From: an archaeon
GTDB lineage: Archaea > Thermoproteota > Nitrososphaeria > Nitrososphaerales > Gagatemarchaeaceae
NCBI GenBank assembly: GCA_021791695.1
Contig: JAJYWC010000008.1
Location: 1-62,824 of the forward strand
Direction: 5' to 3'
DNA length: 62,824 nucleotides
In this document: piece after piece, positions 34,955 to 43,117 of the stretch
Numbering within the stretch: position 1 is the first letter of the stretch
How the letters are laid out: the number at the start of each line of letters is the position of its first letter
Made by a program: the position numbers and the translations under genes
Notes under the pieces: generated by a model
The model's input: only the letters and a program-made list of their open reading frames with translations
The model's database searches: none
What the model was told of the DNA's origin: nothing

Positions 34955-37010
34955 ACTCCCTGACCTCGGAGGCTCCGTGCACCGACTGCACCGTGATCAC
35001 GTGCGCAGACTTGTCGATGACAGAGATTATCGAAGGGGTGATGACGATGTGCTGTGAGCTCTGGTTCACGCGGGATTGCGCGAGAATCATCTTGAAGATG
35101 GCTTCTCTATTCTTTGGGTCCATGTGTATATCGAACTCGTCCATGGCTCGCATCGGGGATATGATGCGGCTCTGCAGCGAGAGGATGAACGCGACCAGTG
35201 CGACGGACCTCTCACCGCCGCTCTGAGTGTAAGGGTCGAGTACCGAAGGCGGGGCGCCCTTGTAGCCCACGAGAAGCTGCAGGCCCGTGTCTTCGATCCC
35301 GCTCCCCTCCTCTAGGCGGATGGCCCCGAGTGCGCCGACGGTCGCGAGGACCTGCTGGTAGACCGGGGTTATCTCCTCGATCAGCCCGACCACCGCGCTC
35401 CTCCACGCCTTCTTGCGCTCCTCCAGCTCCTTCAGCATCAGGACCCTGTTGTCCTGGAGCTGCTTCAGCTTGTCTTTCAAGCCCTCGATGTTCCCGACGT
35501 AGTCCTTGTAGATCCGCTCGGCGTCCTCGGGGAGGTCCTGCAGCTTCTGGAGCTGCGCCGAGACGAGCTTCATCTCCTCCGAGACCTCGTAGGGTTGCCG
35601 CTCCGTGACGATTCTATCCCCCACCCTTTCGAGGTCGGTCTTCAGGGCATCGAGCTCGCCCAGGACCTCCTTCTCCGAGCGCTCCAGCTCCCTGATCTCA
35701 GACTCTGTGAGCTTTATGCGGTATCCCAGCACCTCGAACTTCACCCTCTGCGTGATGTACTCGTCGGTGACCTTTTTGATCGACTCATCGACCGCGCCGA
35801 GCTCCGCCTGCAGCGAAGATACCTCCCTGTCGAGCTCCGCTTTCTTGCGCGTCGCCTCCTCGGACTCGCGCTTTGACTTTTGGGAAGAAAAGTCCAGGAA
35901 CTCCTGGAGGTGCTTCTGCTTCTTCTGGTCCACGGAGGTCTTCAGCGAAGCGATGTCCTCGCGCAGGCTCTCCAGCTCGTCGCGGAGTCTCTCCATGGCC
36001 CGTCTCGCTCCCTCGTCGGTGGACCGCTCTCTCTCGGCTCGCACGACCGCGCCGTAGAGCTTGCCGAGCTCCACCTGCTTCTCCAGCAGGGACTTGTGGA
36101 GCGACTCCGAATCGGTCCCCGACCGCTTCTGCTGGTCCTCGAGGTCGTCGAGGTGCTCCTGCTTGGCGGCGAGCTTCTCGCGCACGGAACGGAGCGACTT
36201 GGACAGCTTGCCCTCCTGCGCCCAGAGCAGTTCCCTTTCGAGCAGCGCCCTGTGCTCCTGCAGGTTCTTCTTCTCGAGGAACCTCTCGTACACCTGCTTC
36301 CAGTACTCTATGGTCTGATTAGCGTTGTCGATGAGCTGGACGAGCGACCCTTCCTCGCTCGTGAGGCTCTTGAGGTCGTTCTCGGACCGGAATATCCTCT
36401 CACGGTACTCCCTGAAGCCGACCGCCTCTTCGACCATCGTGAGCCTCTGCTGGGCGGAGATCGCACCCAGTTCCTCGATCATCCCCTGGTGCATGATGAT
36501 AAGCAGGTTGTCGGGGTTGATCCCGAACTCCCTGAGGAGCCTGACCACCTCGCTCTTGTCTATCTCGCGATAGTCAGCCTCGTACCAGTATGAGCCGTCC
36601 CTGCGAAGATAGCGTGAAAGCATGAAAGTGTCCGACTTGGAGTAGGGAATCGGCCTGGACCCCTTCCTCTCCCTGTTGTCGAAGATCAGCGAGACGCGGG
36701 CTATGTCCTTGCCCCGCCTGATGAGGTCGCTGAGCTTCCTTGACCGCTCCGTGTAGGCCTGGCCGAACGCCACCGAGATGGCCAGCAGTATCGATGACTT
36801 GCCGGCGCCGTTGGGGCCGACGACGAGGTTCAGTCCCTCCTTCATCGGTATCCTGGCGTACTCGTAGCTCATGAAATTCTCAAGGATAATCTCCTTGATT
36901 GGAGGAGAATAGGTCCTCTCGCGCACCGAGAGTTCCTCCACTGGCTTCGACAAGACTTTGGAACGGGAAGCTTCAAGGTATTTTAGCGCTGCGGTGGTTT
37001 CGGCCGGCAA
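34935..37010 (-). CDS. Short hingeless SMC-family ATPase
   Basis: A 691-residue ABC/SMC ATPase. Walker A is GPNGAGKSS (65-73, Lys71). The signature is SGGERS at about 597 and Walker B is MDEFDIHMDPKNRE, with DEFD at 624-627; this DEFD..MD..NR form is typical of Smc5/6. Between them are two coiled-coil arms (about 215-390 and 395-560) joined by a charged stretch without a globular hinge or a CxxC zinc hook. Bacterial-type SMC is about 1,150 residues. Start uncertain: TTG at 37010 gives a 38-residue extension; a later TTG is possible. It heads an overlapping operon with kleisin-like and KITE-like genes. Confidence 0.8.
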   Translation of the reverse strand: MPAETTAALKYLEASRSKVLSKPVEELSVRERTYSPPIKEIILENFMSYEYARIPMKEGLNLVVGPNGAGKSSILLAISVAFGQAYTERSRKLSDLIRRGKDIARVSLIFDNRERKGSRPIPYSKSDTFMLSRYLRRDGSYWYEADYREIDKSEVVRLLREFGINPDNLLIIMHQGMIEELGAISAQQRLTMVEEAVGFREYRERIFRSENDLKSLTSEEGSLVQLIDNANQTIEYWKQVYERFLEKKNLQEHRALLERELLWAQEGKLSKSLRSVREKLAAKQEHLDDLEDQQKRSGTDSESLHKSLLEKQVELGKLYGAVVRAERERSTDEGARRAMERLRDELESLREDIASLKTSVDQKKQKHLQEFLDFSSQKSKRESEEATRKKAELDREVSSLQAELGAVDESIKKVTDEYITQRVKFEVLGYRIKLTESEIRELERSEKEVLGELDALKTDLERVGDRIVTERQPYEVSEEMKLVSAQLQKLQDLPEDAERIYKDYVGNIEGLKDKLKQLQDNRVLMLKELEERKKAWRSAVVGLIEEITPVYQQVLATVGALGAIRLEEGSGIEDTGLQLLVGYKGAPPSVLDPYTQSGGERSVALVAFILSLQSRIISPMRAMDEFDIHMDPKNREAIFKMILAQSRVNQSSQHIVITPSIISVIDKSAHVITVQSVHGASEVREFAGKAG

Positions 37011-37031
37011 GCGCGATTAACTTTTACCTTA

Positions 37032-37736
37032 GTGTTGTTCGCGCTATGCGTCTTGGTGTTAGCGGCAAAGATATTCGTGGTGAGAGAGGAGAACGACCTT
37101 CCCCTGCTCGCCACGAAACTGAAGAACTTCAGGCTCGAACAGGACTTGAGCGTAGAGGACCAGGGCTTCAACCTCGTCTCAGAGATATCGGACCTGGAGA
37201 TAGCGAAGGACTCGCTGTCCGGAACCTTCTCGTTCGACACCGTCTTCACGGTAAACCAGAGGGGGAAGCCCATGCCGATGACGAGGACCTATCAGGCCCC
37301 CTTCTCCTTCGACCTCTTCGAAAAGAGTCTCTACCTGACGGTCTTCGAGAAGAAGAGCAGAGCGAACGGCGTCGCCAACGAGATGAGCAAGGCGCTCTTC
37401 ATGAGCCTGGGGCAGATCGTCGAGGCCAGGATCCAGCCAGACGTGCTCAAGCGCTTCCACGAGGAGAACTTCGACAACACCAAGGTCATATTCTTCGACG
37501 GCGTCGACCTTCCGAACATAAGCAAGCTCTCCCTGTACGGTGAGGTGCTCGGCAACACGACGCTCTACAACGACTACCTCACCCACGGTCAGCTCTGGTA
37601 CATCGTCTTCCAGGCCAGGAAGCAGGGTTACACCATCGGGCTCACGCGCAGCTGCATCGTGACGTCGTTCAGCAGGGTGGACCTTCCCGACTTCAAGGCG
37701 TTCATAAAGCGCGAGATCTTCCCGCTCATCGGCTGA
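37032..37736 (+). CDS. Conserved-looking hypothetical protein
   Basis: A 234-residue protein that I do not recognise. It is rich in beta-type segments (GFNLVSEISDLEIAKDSLSGTFSFDTVFTVNQRGKPMPMTRTYQAPFSFDLF and KVIFFDGVDLPNISKLSLYGEVLGN) with a helical C-terminus. From GTG 37032 the first 16 residues are hydrophobic; an in-frame GTG at 37077 would give a soluble 219-residue protein starting VVREEND. No TATA box decides between them. It is divergent from the SMC operon, separated by only about 20 nt, so the promoters overlap. Confidence 0.65.
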   Translation: MLFALCVLVLAAKIFVVREENDLPLLATKLKNFRLEQDLSVEDQGFNLVSEISDLEIAKDSLSGTFSFDTVFTVNQRGKPMPMTRTYQAPFSFDLFEKSLYLTVFEKKSRANGVANEMSKALFMSLGQIVEARIQPDVLKRFHEENFDNTKVIFFDGVDLPNISKLSLYGEVLGNTTLYNDYLTHGQLWYIVFQARKQGYTIGLTRSCIVTSFSRVDLPDFKAFIKREIFPLIG

Positions 37737-37787
37737 ACGCAGGGCTGGTGGAACGGTAATTAGGCTCCGCCCGGACCACGCTCCATC

Positions 37788-38540
37788 TTGCTGAAGGTCG
37801 TGCCGGGAGAGGCGGCCCTGATATTCAAGGACGGGGAGGACTCGACGATCCTGGTTTCTGACCTTCACCTCGGGCTCGAGAAGGAGATGGCCGCCAAGGG
37901 GTTCAGGATTCCCCCCTACTCGATGAAGATCATGGACAGGATCAACTCGGTCGCGGAAAAGTACGCGGCGAACCGGATAGTGGTGCTAGGGGACGTGAAG
38001 CACTCTATTGGTAAGGTCGAGGACATCGACTGGAGCGTCCTGCCCTGGTTCTTCGACACCCTGCTCGACGTCTTCGCGTCCGTGGAGGTGGTGCCCGGAA
38101 ACCACGACGGCGGCATCAAGACGCTGCTTCCGAGCAGGGTCAAGCTGCACCAGTCTTCGGGGACGGTCCTGGGCTCCGGCGAGAAGGTGGGCGTGACTCA
38201 CGGGCACTCTTGGCCCTCCCGGGAAGTGATCGCCTGCGGCAGGATGGTCATCGGACATTCGCACTTCAGGTACGAGATGAGGGACAGGTTCGGCTCCAGG
38301 ACCAAGGAAGCGGTCTGGCTCTTCGCGCCCTACGACAAGGCCGAGCTGCTCCGCAGGGCCGGCGCCCAGCAGGGAGAGAAGGGTGAAGGGGAACTCATCG
38401 TCATGCCGCCGTTCAACAACCTGGTGGGCGGGCAGGCGATAAACGCCAAGGGAGGCTTCGACTTCGGTCCGGTGCTTTCGTCGGGGGCGGTCGACGTCAA
38501 GGACGCCGATATCTTCCTCCTCGACGGCACCAGGGTGTGA
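37788..38540 (+). CDS. Calcineurin-like metallophosphoesterase (COG1407 type)
   Basis: A 250-residue phosphoesterase with all metal-binding motifs: SDLHLG (DxH), GDVKH, GNHDG, THGHSW and GHSHF. It resembles the COG1407 family, members of which are often linked to Lhr helicases and DNA end processing. Lhr is encoded in this window but 10 kb away. The natural substrate is unknown. It converges on the thioredoxin gene with a 4-nt gap. Confidence 0.85.
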   Translation: MLKVVPGEAALIFKDGEDSTILVSDLHLGLEKEMAAKGFRIPPYSMKIMDRINSVAEKYAANRIVVLGDVKHSIGKVEDIDWSVLPWFFDTLLDVFASVEVVPGNHDGGIKTLLPSRVKLHQSSGTVLGSGEKVGVTHGHSWPSREVIACGRMVIGHSHFRYEMRDRFGSRTKEAVWLFAPYDKAELLRRAGAQQGEKGEGELIVMPPFNNLVGGQAINAKGGFDFGPVLSSGAVDVKDADIFLLDGTRV

Positions 38541-38544
38541 GGGG

Positions 38545-38949
38545 CTAGGCCCGGTGGGGGACTGATTTCTGGATGAGCCGGTCCAGCGCCGTTTCGCCGA
38601 CCGCGCCGATGGCGGCGTCTACGGGTCTCCCATCCCTGAAGACCATGAACGTGGGGATCGACTGGACATCGTAACGGGTCGCCAGGGAAGGCTCCTCGTC
38701 GACGTTGAGCTTCCCGAAGACCACCCTGTCGCCATACTTCGCGGCCAGCCTCTCGACGACGGGCTCCATCGTCCTGCAGGGTCCACACCAGACGGCCCAA
38801 AAGTCCACGAAGACCGTCTTGCCGCCCTTCATGTAGCTGTCGAAGTCCGAGGTGGTCAGGTTAACAATTCGACCGCGTCCGGAGTTAGCCTGCATCGCCA
38901 TCCGCTTCATCTTCTCGTCGTATATCTTGCTAAGTTCTGGATCAGACAA
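38545..38949 (-). CDS. trx: Thioredoxin
   Basis: A 134-residue thioredoxin with the active site VDFWAVWCGPCRTMEP (Cys55/Cys58), the cis-Pro in VQSIPTFMVFRDG, and VFGKLNVDEEPSLATRYDV. An N-terminal extension of about 30 residues precedes the fold; the TTG start at 38949 may be too early and an internal ATG (residue 14, 17 or 19) is possible. Confidence 0.93.
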   Translation of the reverse strand: MSDPELSKIYDEKMKRMAMQANSGRGRIVNLTTSDFDSYMKGGKTVFVDFWAVWCGPCRTMEPVVERLAAKYGDRVVFGKLNVDEEPSLATRYDVQSIPTFMVFRDGRPVDAAIGAVGETALDRLIQKSVPHRA

Positions 38950-39004
38950 CGGTTTGTTCGGTGAGCGGAAAAGCGTATTTTAAGATTCTTCGACATCCAG
39001 GCGT

Positions 39005-39574
39005 TTGGCGGCTAGTCGCGACGAATTTGTCGGGTCGATTTCCCGGAGGCTGAGTCGGGAAGAGCCCATGCCTCGCGTGCCCTCCGAAACGGCGGCGGTG
39101 GCCGTGATACTGGCGGGGTCGGCGGAGGGCCGAAAGGTGTTGCTGATGCGCAGGCCGGAGAGGGAGGACGACCCCTGGTCAGGACAGGTGGCCCTCCCCG
39201 GAGGTAGAGTGCAGACGGGAGACGGGAGCTTCGAGCAGACGGCGATCCGCGAGACGCGAGAGGAGGTGGGGATAGACCTCCGTGACAGCATGTTCTTGGG
39301 CTATCTCGGACGGTTCCGGGCGAGGACGAGGGGGATCTGGGTGGTCCCATCGATATTCGTCTCCGATGACGTCCTTTCCGTGAATGCCGGACCTGAGGTC
39401 GCCTCCTACAGGTGGATACCGCTGCACCAGGTCATCGACCGAACGAACCGTTCGACGTACAGGCTGCAACGGGGAGGCGGCCGACGATCTCCAGCGTTCG
39501 TCATCGGAGATTACGTAGTCTGGGGGCTGACGGAGAGGATACTTTCGGCCCTGACGGGGCACACCGGGGCCTAG
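39005..39574 (+). CDS. Nudix hydrolase (CoA pyrophosphatase-like)
   Basis: A 189-residue Nudix protein. The Nudix box is GGRVQTGDGSFEQTAIRETR followed by EEVGI. The preceding RRPEREDDPWSGQVALPGG is the pattern of the CoA pyrophosphatase group (NudL/YeaB). A TTTTAA element (38975-38984) lies about 28 nt before the TTG start at 39005, so the gene is probably leaderless. It converges on the phosphoribosyltransferase gene with a 4-nt overlap. Confidence 0.85.
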   Translation: MAASRDEFVGSISRRLSREEPMPRVPSETAAVAVILAGSAEGRKVLLMRRPEREDDPWSGQVALPGGRVQTGDGSFEQTAIRETREEVGIDLRDSMFLGYLGRFRARTRGIWVVPSIFVSDDVLSVNAGPEVASYRWIPLHQVIDRTNRSTYRLQRGGGRRSPAFVIGDYVVWGLTERILSALTGHTGA

Positions 39575-40071
39575 GCCGCCGGGACAAGCGTCTGCTGCTT
39601 CTTCTGCGCGCGAGAACGCTTCACCTCGCCGCGTTCGTAGGGAAAGACCACCCAGTTGTCCACCACCCTGAGCGAGTAGTCAGGAGTGAAGGTGCTCCAG
39701 GGTTTCGTGAAGAGCACGGCGGTCTTCAAAGACTTCGGGTTCTGCGCCCGCAGGTACTCGGTTATCGACTCCATCGTGGCGCCGCCGTCCACCAGGTCGT
39801 CTATCACGAGCACGCGCTTGTCCTTGATCTCTTCTGTTATCGTCGAGAGTATCTTCGGCTTCGTCCGCTCCCCGATGTCCGTATATGACTTTACATTGAG
39901 AAAATCCACCTTTATGCCTAGCCTGTCCGCGACGACCATCGCGACGGGCATCCCTCCACGAGCGATCCCGATGGCCAGGTCGAAACGCTCCCCGCTTGCC
40001 GCGACCGCATCCGCCAACTTGGTGACCATCTCGCCGTACTGGGACCAGGTGACGTAGTTCAGCCTTGGCAA
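39571..40071 (-). CDS. Phosphoribosyltransferase (COG2236-like)
   Basis: A type I phosphoribosyltransferase with the PRPP motif RVLVIDDLVDGGATMESI and the N-terminal FDLAIGIARGGMPVAMVVAD. It resembles archaeal xanthine/guanine phosphoribosyltransferases. I place the start at TTG 40071 (166 residues, LPRLNYVTWSQYGE...) because homologues begin near this point and a TTTTTAG element centred near 40096 makes it leaderless. The frame stays open 11 codons further upstream, to 40104. Confidence 0.8.
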   Translation of the reverse strand: MPRLNYVTWSQYGEMVTKLADAVAASGERFDLAIGIARGGMPVAMVVADRLGIKVDFLNVKSYTDIGERTKPKILSTITEEIKDKRVLVIDDLVDGGATMESITEYLRAQNPKSLKTAVLFTKPWSTFTPDYSLRVVDNWVVFPYERGEVKRSRAQKKQQTLVPAA

Positions 40072-40104
40072 TATGCGGGGTTGCGCGCGCCCGCTAAAAA
40101 GCAT

Positions 40105-40995
40105 TCAAGCGGGTTTCGCGGACACCGGCGCGTTGGCGGACGGCATCGTGGCAAGCTTTCTTGCGGTCTTTAGCCTCGAAACGTAGATCCCCACGAACAT
40201 AACGCAAACTCCCACGACCGAAAGAGGACTGGGCAGCTGGCTTGTCAGGATCGCCTGGATGACGACCGTGGTAGCGGGGACGGCAAAGATGAGCGTCGTG
40301 ATCCGCCCGACCGTCTCCACTCTCAGCATCGCGCTCCAGATCAGGAGCGAAACGACGCCACCTATGACCGTGACGTAGCCCAGGTCGACGAAGAACAGGG
40401 GTGTGGGGTCGAGGTAGAATGTGAAGGGGAGGAAGGGAAGGAAGAAGAGGCCGCCTATGAAGAACTGGGTCGCGACCGTCCTCACGGGGTCCTGGACCCT
40501 CAGCTTCCTCATGTACACCGAGTAGAGAGCCCAGAAGAACGCGTTACCGACGCTCAGAGCCTGTCCGAGCACGGAACCCCCGGCCGAGGTGAGGGCGAAG
40601 CTGTACACGGAAACGCCGACGAAGCCCACGATGGCTCCTGTCCAGACCAGCCGGTTGGCCCTCTCCTTGATCAGAAGAATCGACAGAGGGATGGCGAAGA
40701 GCGGCATCGTGTAGCTCAGCACGGCCGACTGTGCCGGGGAGACGTACTCAAGACCGAATATCCACATGGCGCTGCTGGTGAAGGTGAACAGCGAGAGCAG
40801 CAGCGTGTCCTTGTTCACTATAGGTCTGAAGTTCTTCGCGATGACGAAGCAAATCCCGCCTGCGAGAAGATACCGGATTCCCATGAAGGCCATTGGGTCG
40901 ATGTACTTCAGACCGTCCTTGGCAAACTGGTACTGGAGGCTCGCGATGAAGACGTAGGGGATGAGATACGTGGCCAGGCGTCGGGCTTCGGACAT
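40105..40995 (-). CDS. EamA/DMT-superfamily transporter
   Basis: A 296-residue integral membrane protein with about ten hydrophobic helices in two similar halves (EamA repeats), for example GIRYLLAGGICFVIA, YVSPAQSAVLSYTMPLFAIPLSILLIKERAN and WTGAIVGFVGVSVYSFAL. Drug/metabolite transporter family; the substrate cannot be read from the sequence. A CTTATG TATA-like element is about 30 nt upstream of the ATG. Confidence 0.85.
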   Translation of the reverse strand: MSEARRLATYLIPYVFIASLQYQFAKDGLKYIDPMAFMGIRYLLAGGICFVIAKNFRPIVNKDTLLLSLFTFTSSAMWIFGLEYVSPAQSAVLSYTMPLFAIPLSILLIKERANRLVWTGAIVGFVGVSVYSFALTSAGGSVLGQALSVGNAFFWALYSVYMRKLRVQDPVRTVATQFFIGGLFFLPFLPFTFYLDPTPLFFVDLGYVTVIGGVVSLLIWSAMLRVETVGRITTLIFAVPATTVVIQAILTSQLPSPLSVVGVCVMFVGIYVSRLKTARKLATMPSANAPVSAKPA

Positions 40996-41088
40996 CGGTT
41001 GTCATGACCCCGTCTCTTTCGGTTCATAAGTTCGACGAACCCGGGGACACTTTATAGCGGCTCGGCACTGCACGAGTCGCAGGTCCAG

Positions 41089-41940
41089 ATGCGCGCCATC
41101 GTCCACAACATCCACTCGCAGGTTCCGAACACCCTCAGGAAACTGAACGTGCGGCCGGGCGCGATAGTCAGTCTGGACTCGCACCTAGACCTCTCTCTCG
41201 GGGGGGACGACCGCGTGTACCCCAGGGAACTGCGAGTGATAGCCAGGAGGACGGGGGCGCACACGGCCATGCGCAACTTGCTCGGCGACAGCTCGAGGTC
41301 GACGCTCATGGTGGCCATACCCGAGAGGATGATGGCGAGGCACGCTTCCGACATCGAGTCCAACCTTCCGCGCCGGTTGAGGGAGAACGACCAGGGAGAG
41401 TCCGTGGCGTCCGTGGTCCGGTTTCTCAGGGACGAGAGGGGCGTCGAGATACTTCAGAGCCCTCCGTCCAGCCTTCTCGGCCTCGTTCCGAGAACAAAGA
41501 AGCGGGGGCGGTGGGTGCTGGACATCGATGTGGACTACATGCAGGAGATGCAGAGCGAGTGCTACACCCGGATAGTCAACCGGGAGCCCGGCGTTCTCCA
41601 GAGCATGGCGAATGTCGTCGGGTTCATAAGCGGGTCGAAGCCGGAGTTGATAACGATCTCGGAGGCCAAGGTCTCGGCGATAAGGGACGCGAAGAGCAAC
41701 TTCTCCGTCTTCATGACACGTTTGAAGGAGCTAGGCTACAAGGCGGAGGAATCCGGGGTCACGATGGAGGACGAGCAGGTCGTCAGGGGGATCTCTGTCT
41801 GCACGGAGTTCTATCGGAGGGTCTCCAAGAAGCTCGTTGCGAGGCACGCCGACCGGATGATGAAAGGAGACTACCGGGGTTTCCTGGCAGAAGAAGAGAG
41901 AGCGGCGAAGGTCTTCTTCGAGAGCAAAGGATACGGGTAA
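41089..41940 (+). CDS. Arginase/UPF0489-like protein
   Basis: A 283-residue protein with two Asp/His-rich strands typical of the ureohydrolase-like fold: IVSLDSHLDLSLGG (residues about 26-39) and WVLDIDVDYMQEM (about 140-152). The pattern recalls UPF0489 and arginase-family metal sites, although the usual SxDxDxxDP motif is not intact. A TTTATAG TATA box (41048-41057) precedes the ATG by about 36 nt. Function unknown; substrate not inferable. Confidence 0.6.
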   Translation: MRAIVHNIHSQVPNTLRKLNVRPGAIVSLDSHLDLSLGGDDRVYPRELRVIARRTGAHTAMRNLLGDSSRSTLMVAIPERMMARHASDIESNLPRRLRENDQGESVASVVRFLRDERGVEILQSPPSSLLGLVPRTKKRGRWVLDIDVDYMQEMQSECYTRIVNREPGVLQSMANVVGFISGSKPELITISEAKVSAIRDAKSNFSVFMTRLKELGYKAEESGVTMEDEQVVRGISVCTEFYRRVSKKLVARHADRMMKGDYRGFLAEEERAAKVFFESKGYG

Positions 41941-42363
41941 CTGGGGCAATTTGACGGCCCGAGCGACGGGCCGTGGGGAGAATGGTGGGCCGGAAGGGAT
42001 GCAATTAATCTTTTAAGAGAATCCACGCGGGAAACAGAATTGTCGAATAGACCTTAGGCGTAACTGAACGTCAGCCAGACATATTGCAATTCTGCGAGCT
42101 GCGAGCTTCAATTTCCACTGCAACAGGAAGAACAGCCTGAACAACTTACAAAAATTACATTTAAATTACATTTCTCAGTAATTGAGCCTAAGGTCAATGT
42201 TTGAAAGACAAAAAAATCCTCATGTTCATGAGTTGGTAGCATTGATTCTTGAGGCTGATGGAATCTCATCGTGATAGAGGATTATAGTAATCGGCTTGAA
42301 GCCGACGTTACGTATCTCGGTCGCGTTGCACCGGTTTGTGACGTACCTGTTGTTTAATGGCCC
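41941..42363. other. Non-coding stretch at the left border of the integrated elements
   Basis: A GC-rich start changes to AT-rich sequence at the attachment site (41985). Inside are the left arm motif of element A (42013-42024), two tandem ATTACATTTAA-like units at about 42155-42176, and a small hairpin CGGCTTGAAGCCG at about 42291. No gene is evident. Confidence 0.5.
41985..42000. repeat. Attachment core 1, left end of element A
   Basis: GTGGGCCGGAAGGGAT, identical to the last 15 nt of the tRNA-Val gene plus one flanking base (49990-50005) and to a third copy at 46285-46300. It is followed by GCAATTAAT and, after 12 nt from the core, the arm motif TTAAGAGAATCC (42013-42024). This is the outer end of element A. 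Confidence 0.8.
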
Positions 42364-43032
42364 TCAACCACCCGCCGCATAGAGGATTTGAAGCCCCTCA
42401 ACAGCAATCAGGTATCCTTGGTCATTTGAAGCGGGGGGAGCTGGTGAACCGTACAAACACTCAGAATATAATCCTGGGAAATTTGACGATGCTACTTCGC
42501 TTGGTGAAAAGCCGACAGCCAGCCAGAGAGGTTGGCACTGTATGTGAGGGATGTATATAGCATAAAGGCCTGATGCGTTGGCGTTGATTGAGATGGTGAA
42601 GGTAACAACGGCGCCAGTGTGCTCAACACTGCTCTCGTTCGCAATAACGGTAACGTCATGGGAAAGCCCATAGACTTCTGACGAGGAGCTTACTCCTGCA
42701 GGTATGTCTGCAGTTTTGTTTACCTCCGTTTTGAGCAGCAAGGGTACCGAGCCATTGAGCTGGTAATAAACGTAGATCACGTCCGAAGACGCAGACTCCG
42801 CGAGGAAGACCGCCATATATCCTATTCCGTTAACCTTCGGTATGAAGTCGAGCCCGCGTGGGTAGAAGGGACTAACCGGATAATATGATACTAGAGCGCC
42901 CGATTGCCGCTGGCTCCGATTTGATTGGTTAATTTGACTATTCAGTGATTGCACTTCTAATGCTAGAACTGAGCTAATGCCTAGTAGTACAATCAACACA
43001 ACCACTGTAATCCAGCGATTTAATGTTGGCAT
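42364..43032 (-). CDS. Membrane-anchored extracytoplasmic protein, hypothetical
   Basis: A 222-residue protein that I do not recognise. Residues 7-25 are a hydrophobic anchor (WITVVVLIVLLGISSVLAL). The rest is beta-rich and extracytoplasmic in character, with Asn/Ser-rich stretches and several N-x-S/T sites. It lies in element A, 85 nt downstream of the secreted eqolisin-like gene on the same strand, and may be cotranscribed with it. Codon use is less GC-biased than the host genes. Confidence 0.65.
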   Translation of the reverse strand: MPTLNRWITVVVLIVLLGISSVLALEVQSLNSQINQSNRSQRQSGALVSYYPVSPFYPRGLDFIPKVNGIGYMAVFLAESASSDVIYVYYQLNGSVPLLLKTEVNKTADIPAGVSSSSEVYGLSHDVTVIANESSVEHTGAVVTFTISINANASGLYAIYIPHIQCQPLWLAVGFSPSEVASSNFPGLYSECLYGSPAPPASNDQGYLIAVEGLQILYAAGG

Positions 43033-43117
43033 GCTGATTCTACCATTACTCTTGAGCTTTCCTCCGGTTCGACATTCACTTCACATCACGTGAAGAGCAC
43101 AATATGGTAGCTGCCGT

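Noticed and set aside
36899-37543. Plus-strand frame across the SMC start and the hypothetical gene
   Set aside because: It runs through two genes in a different frame, with an Arg/Gly/Glu-rich low-information translation.
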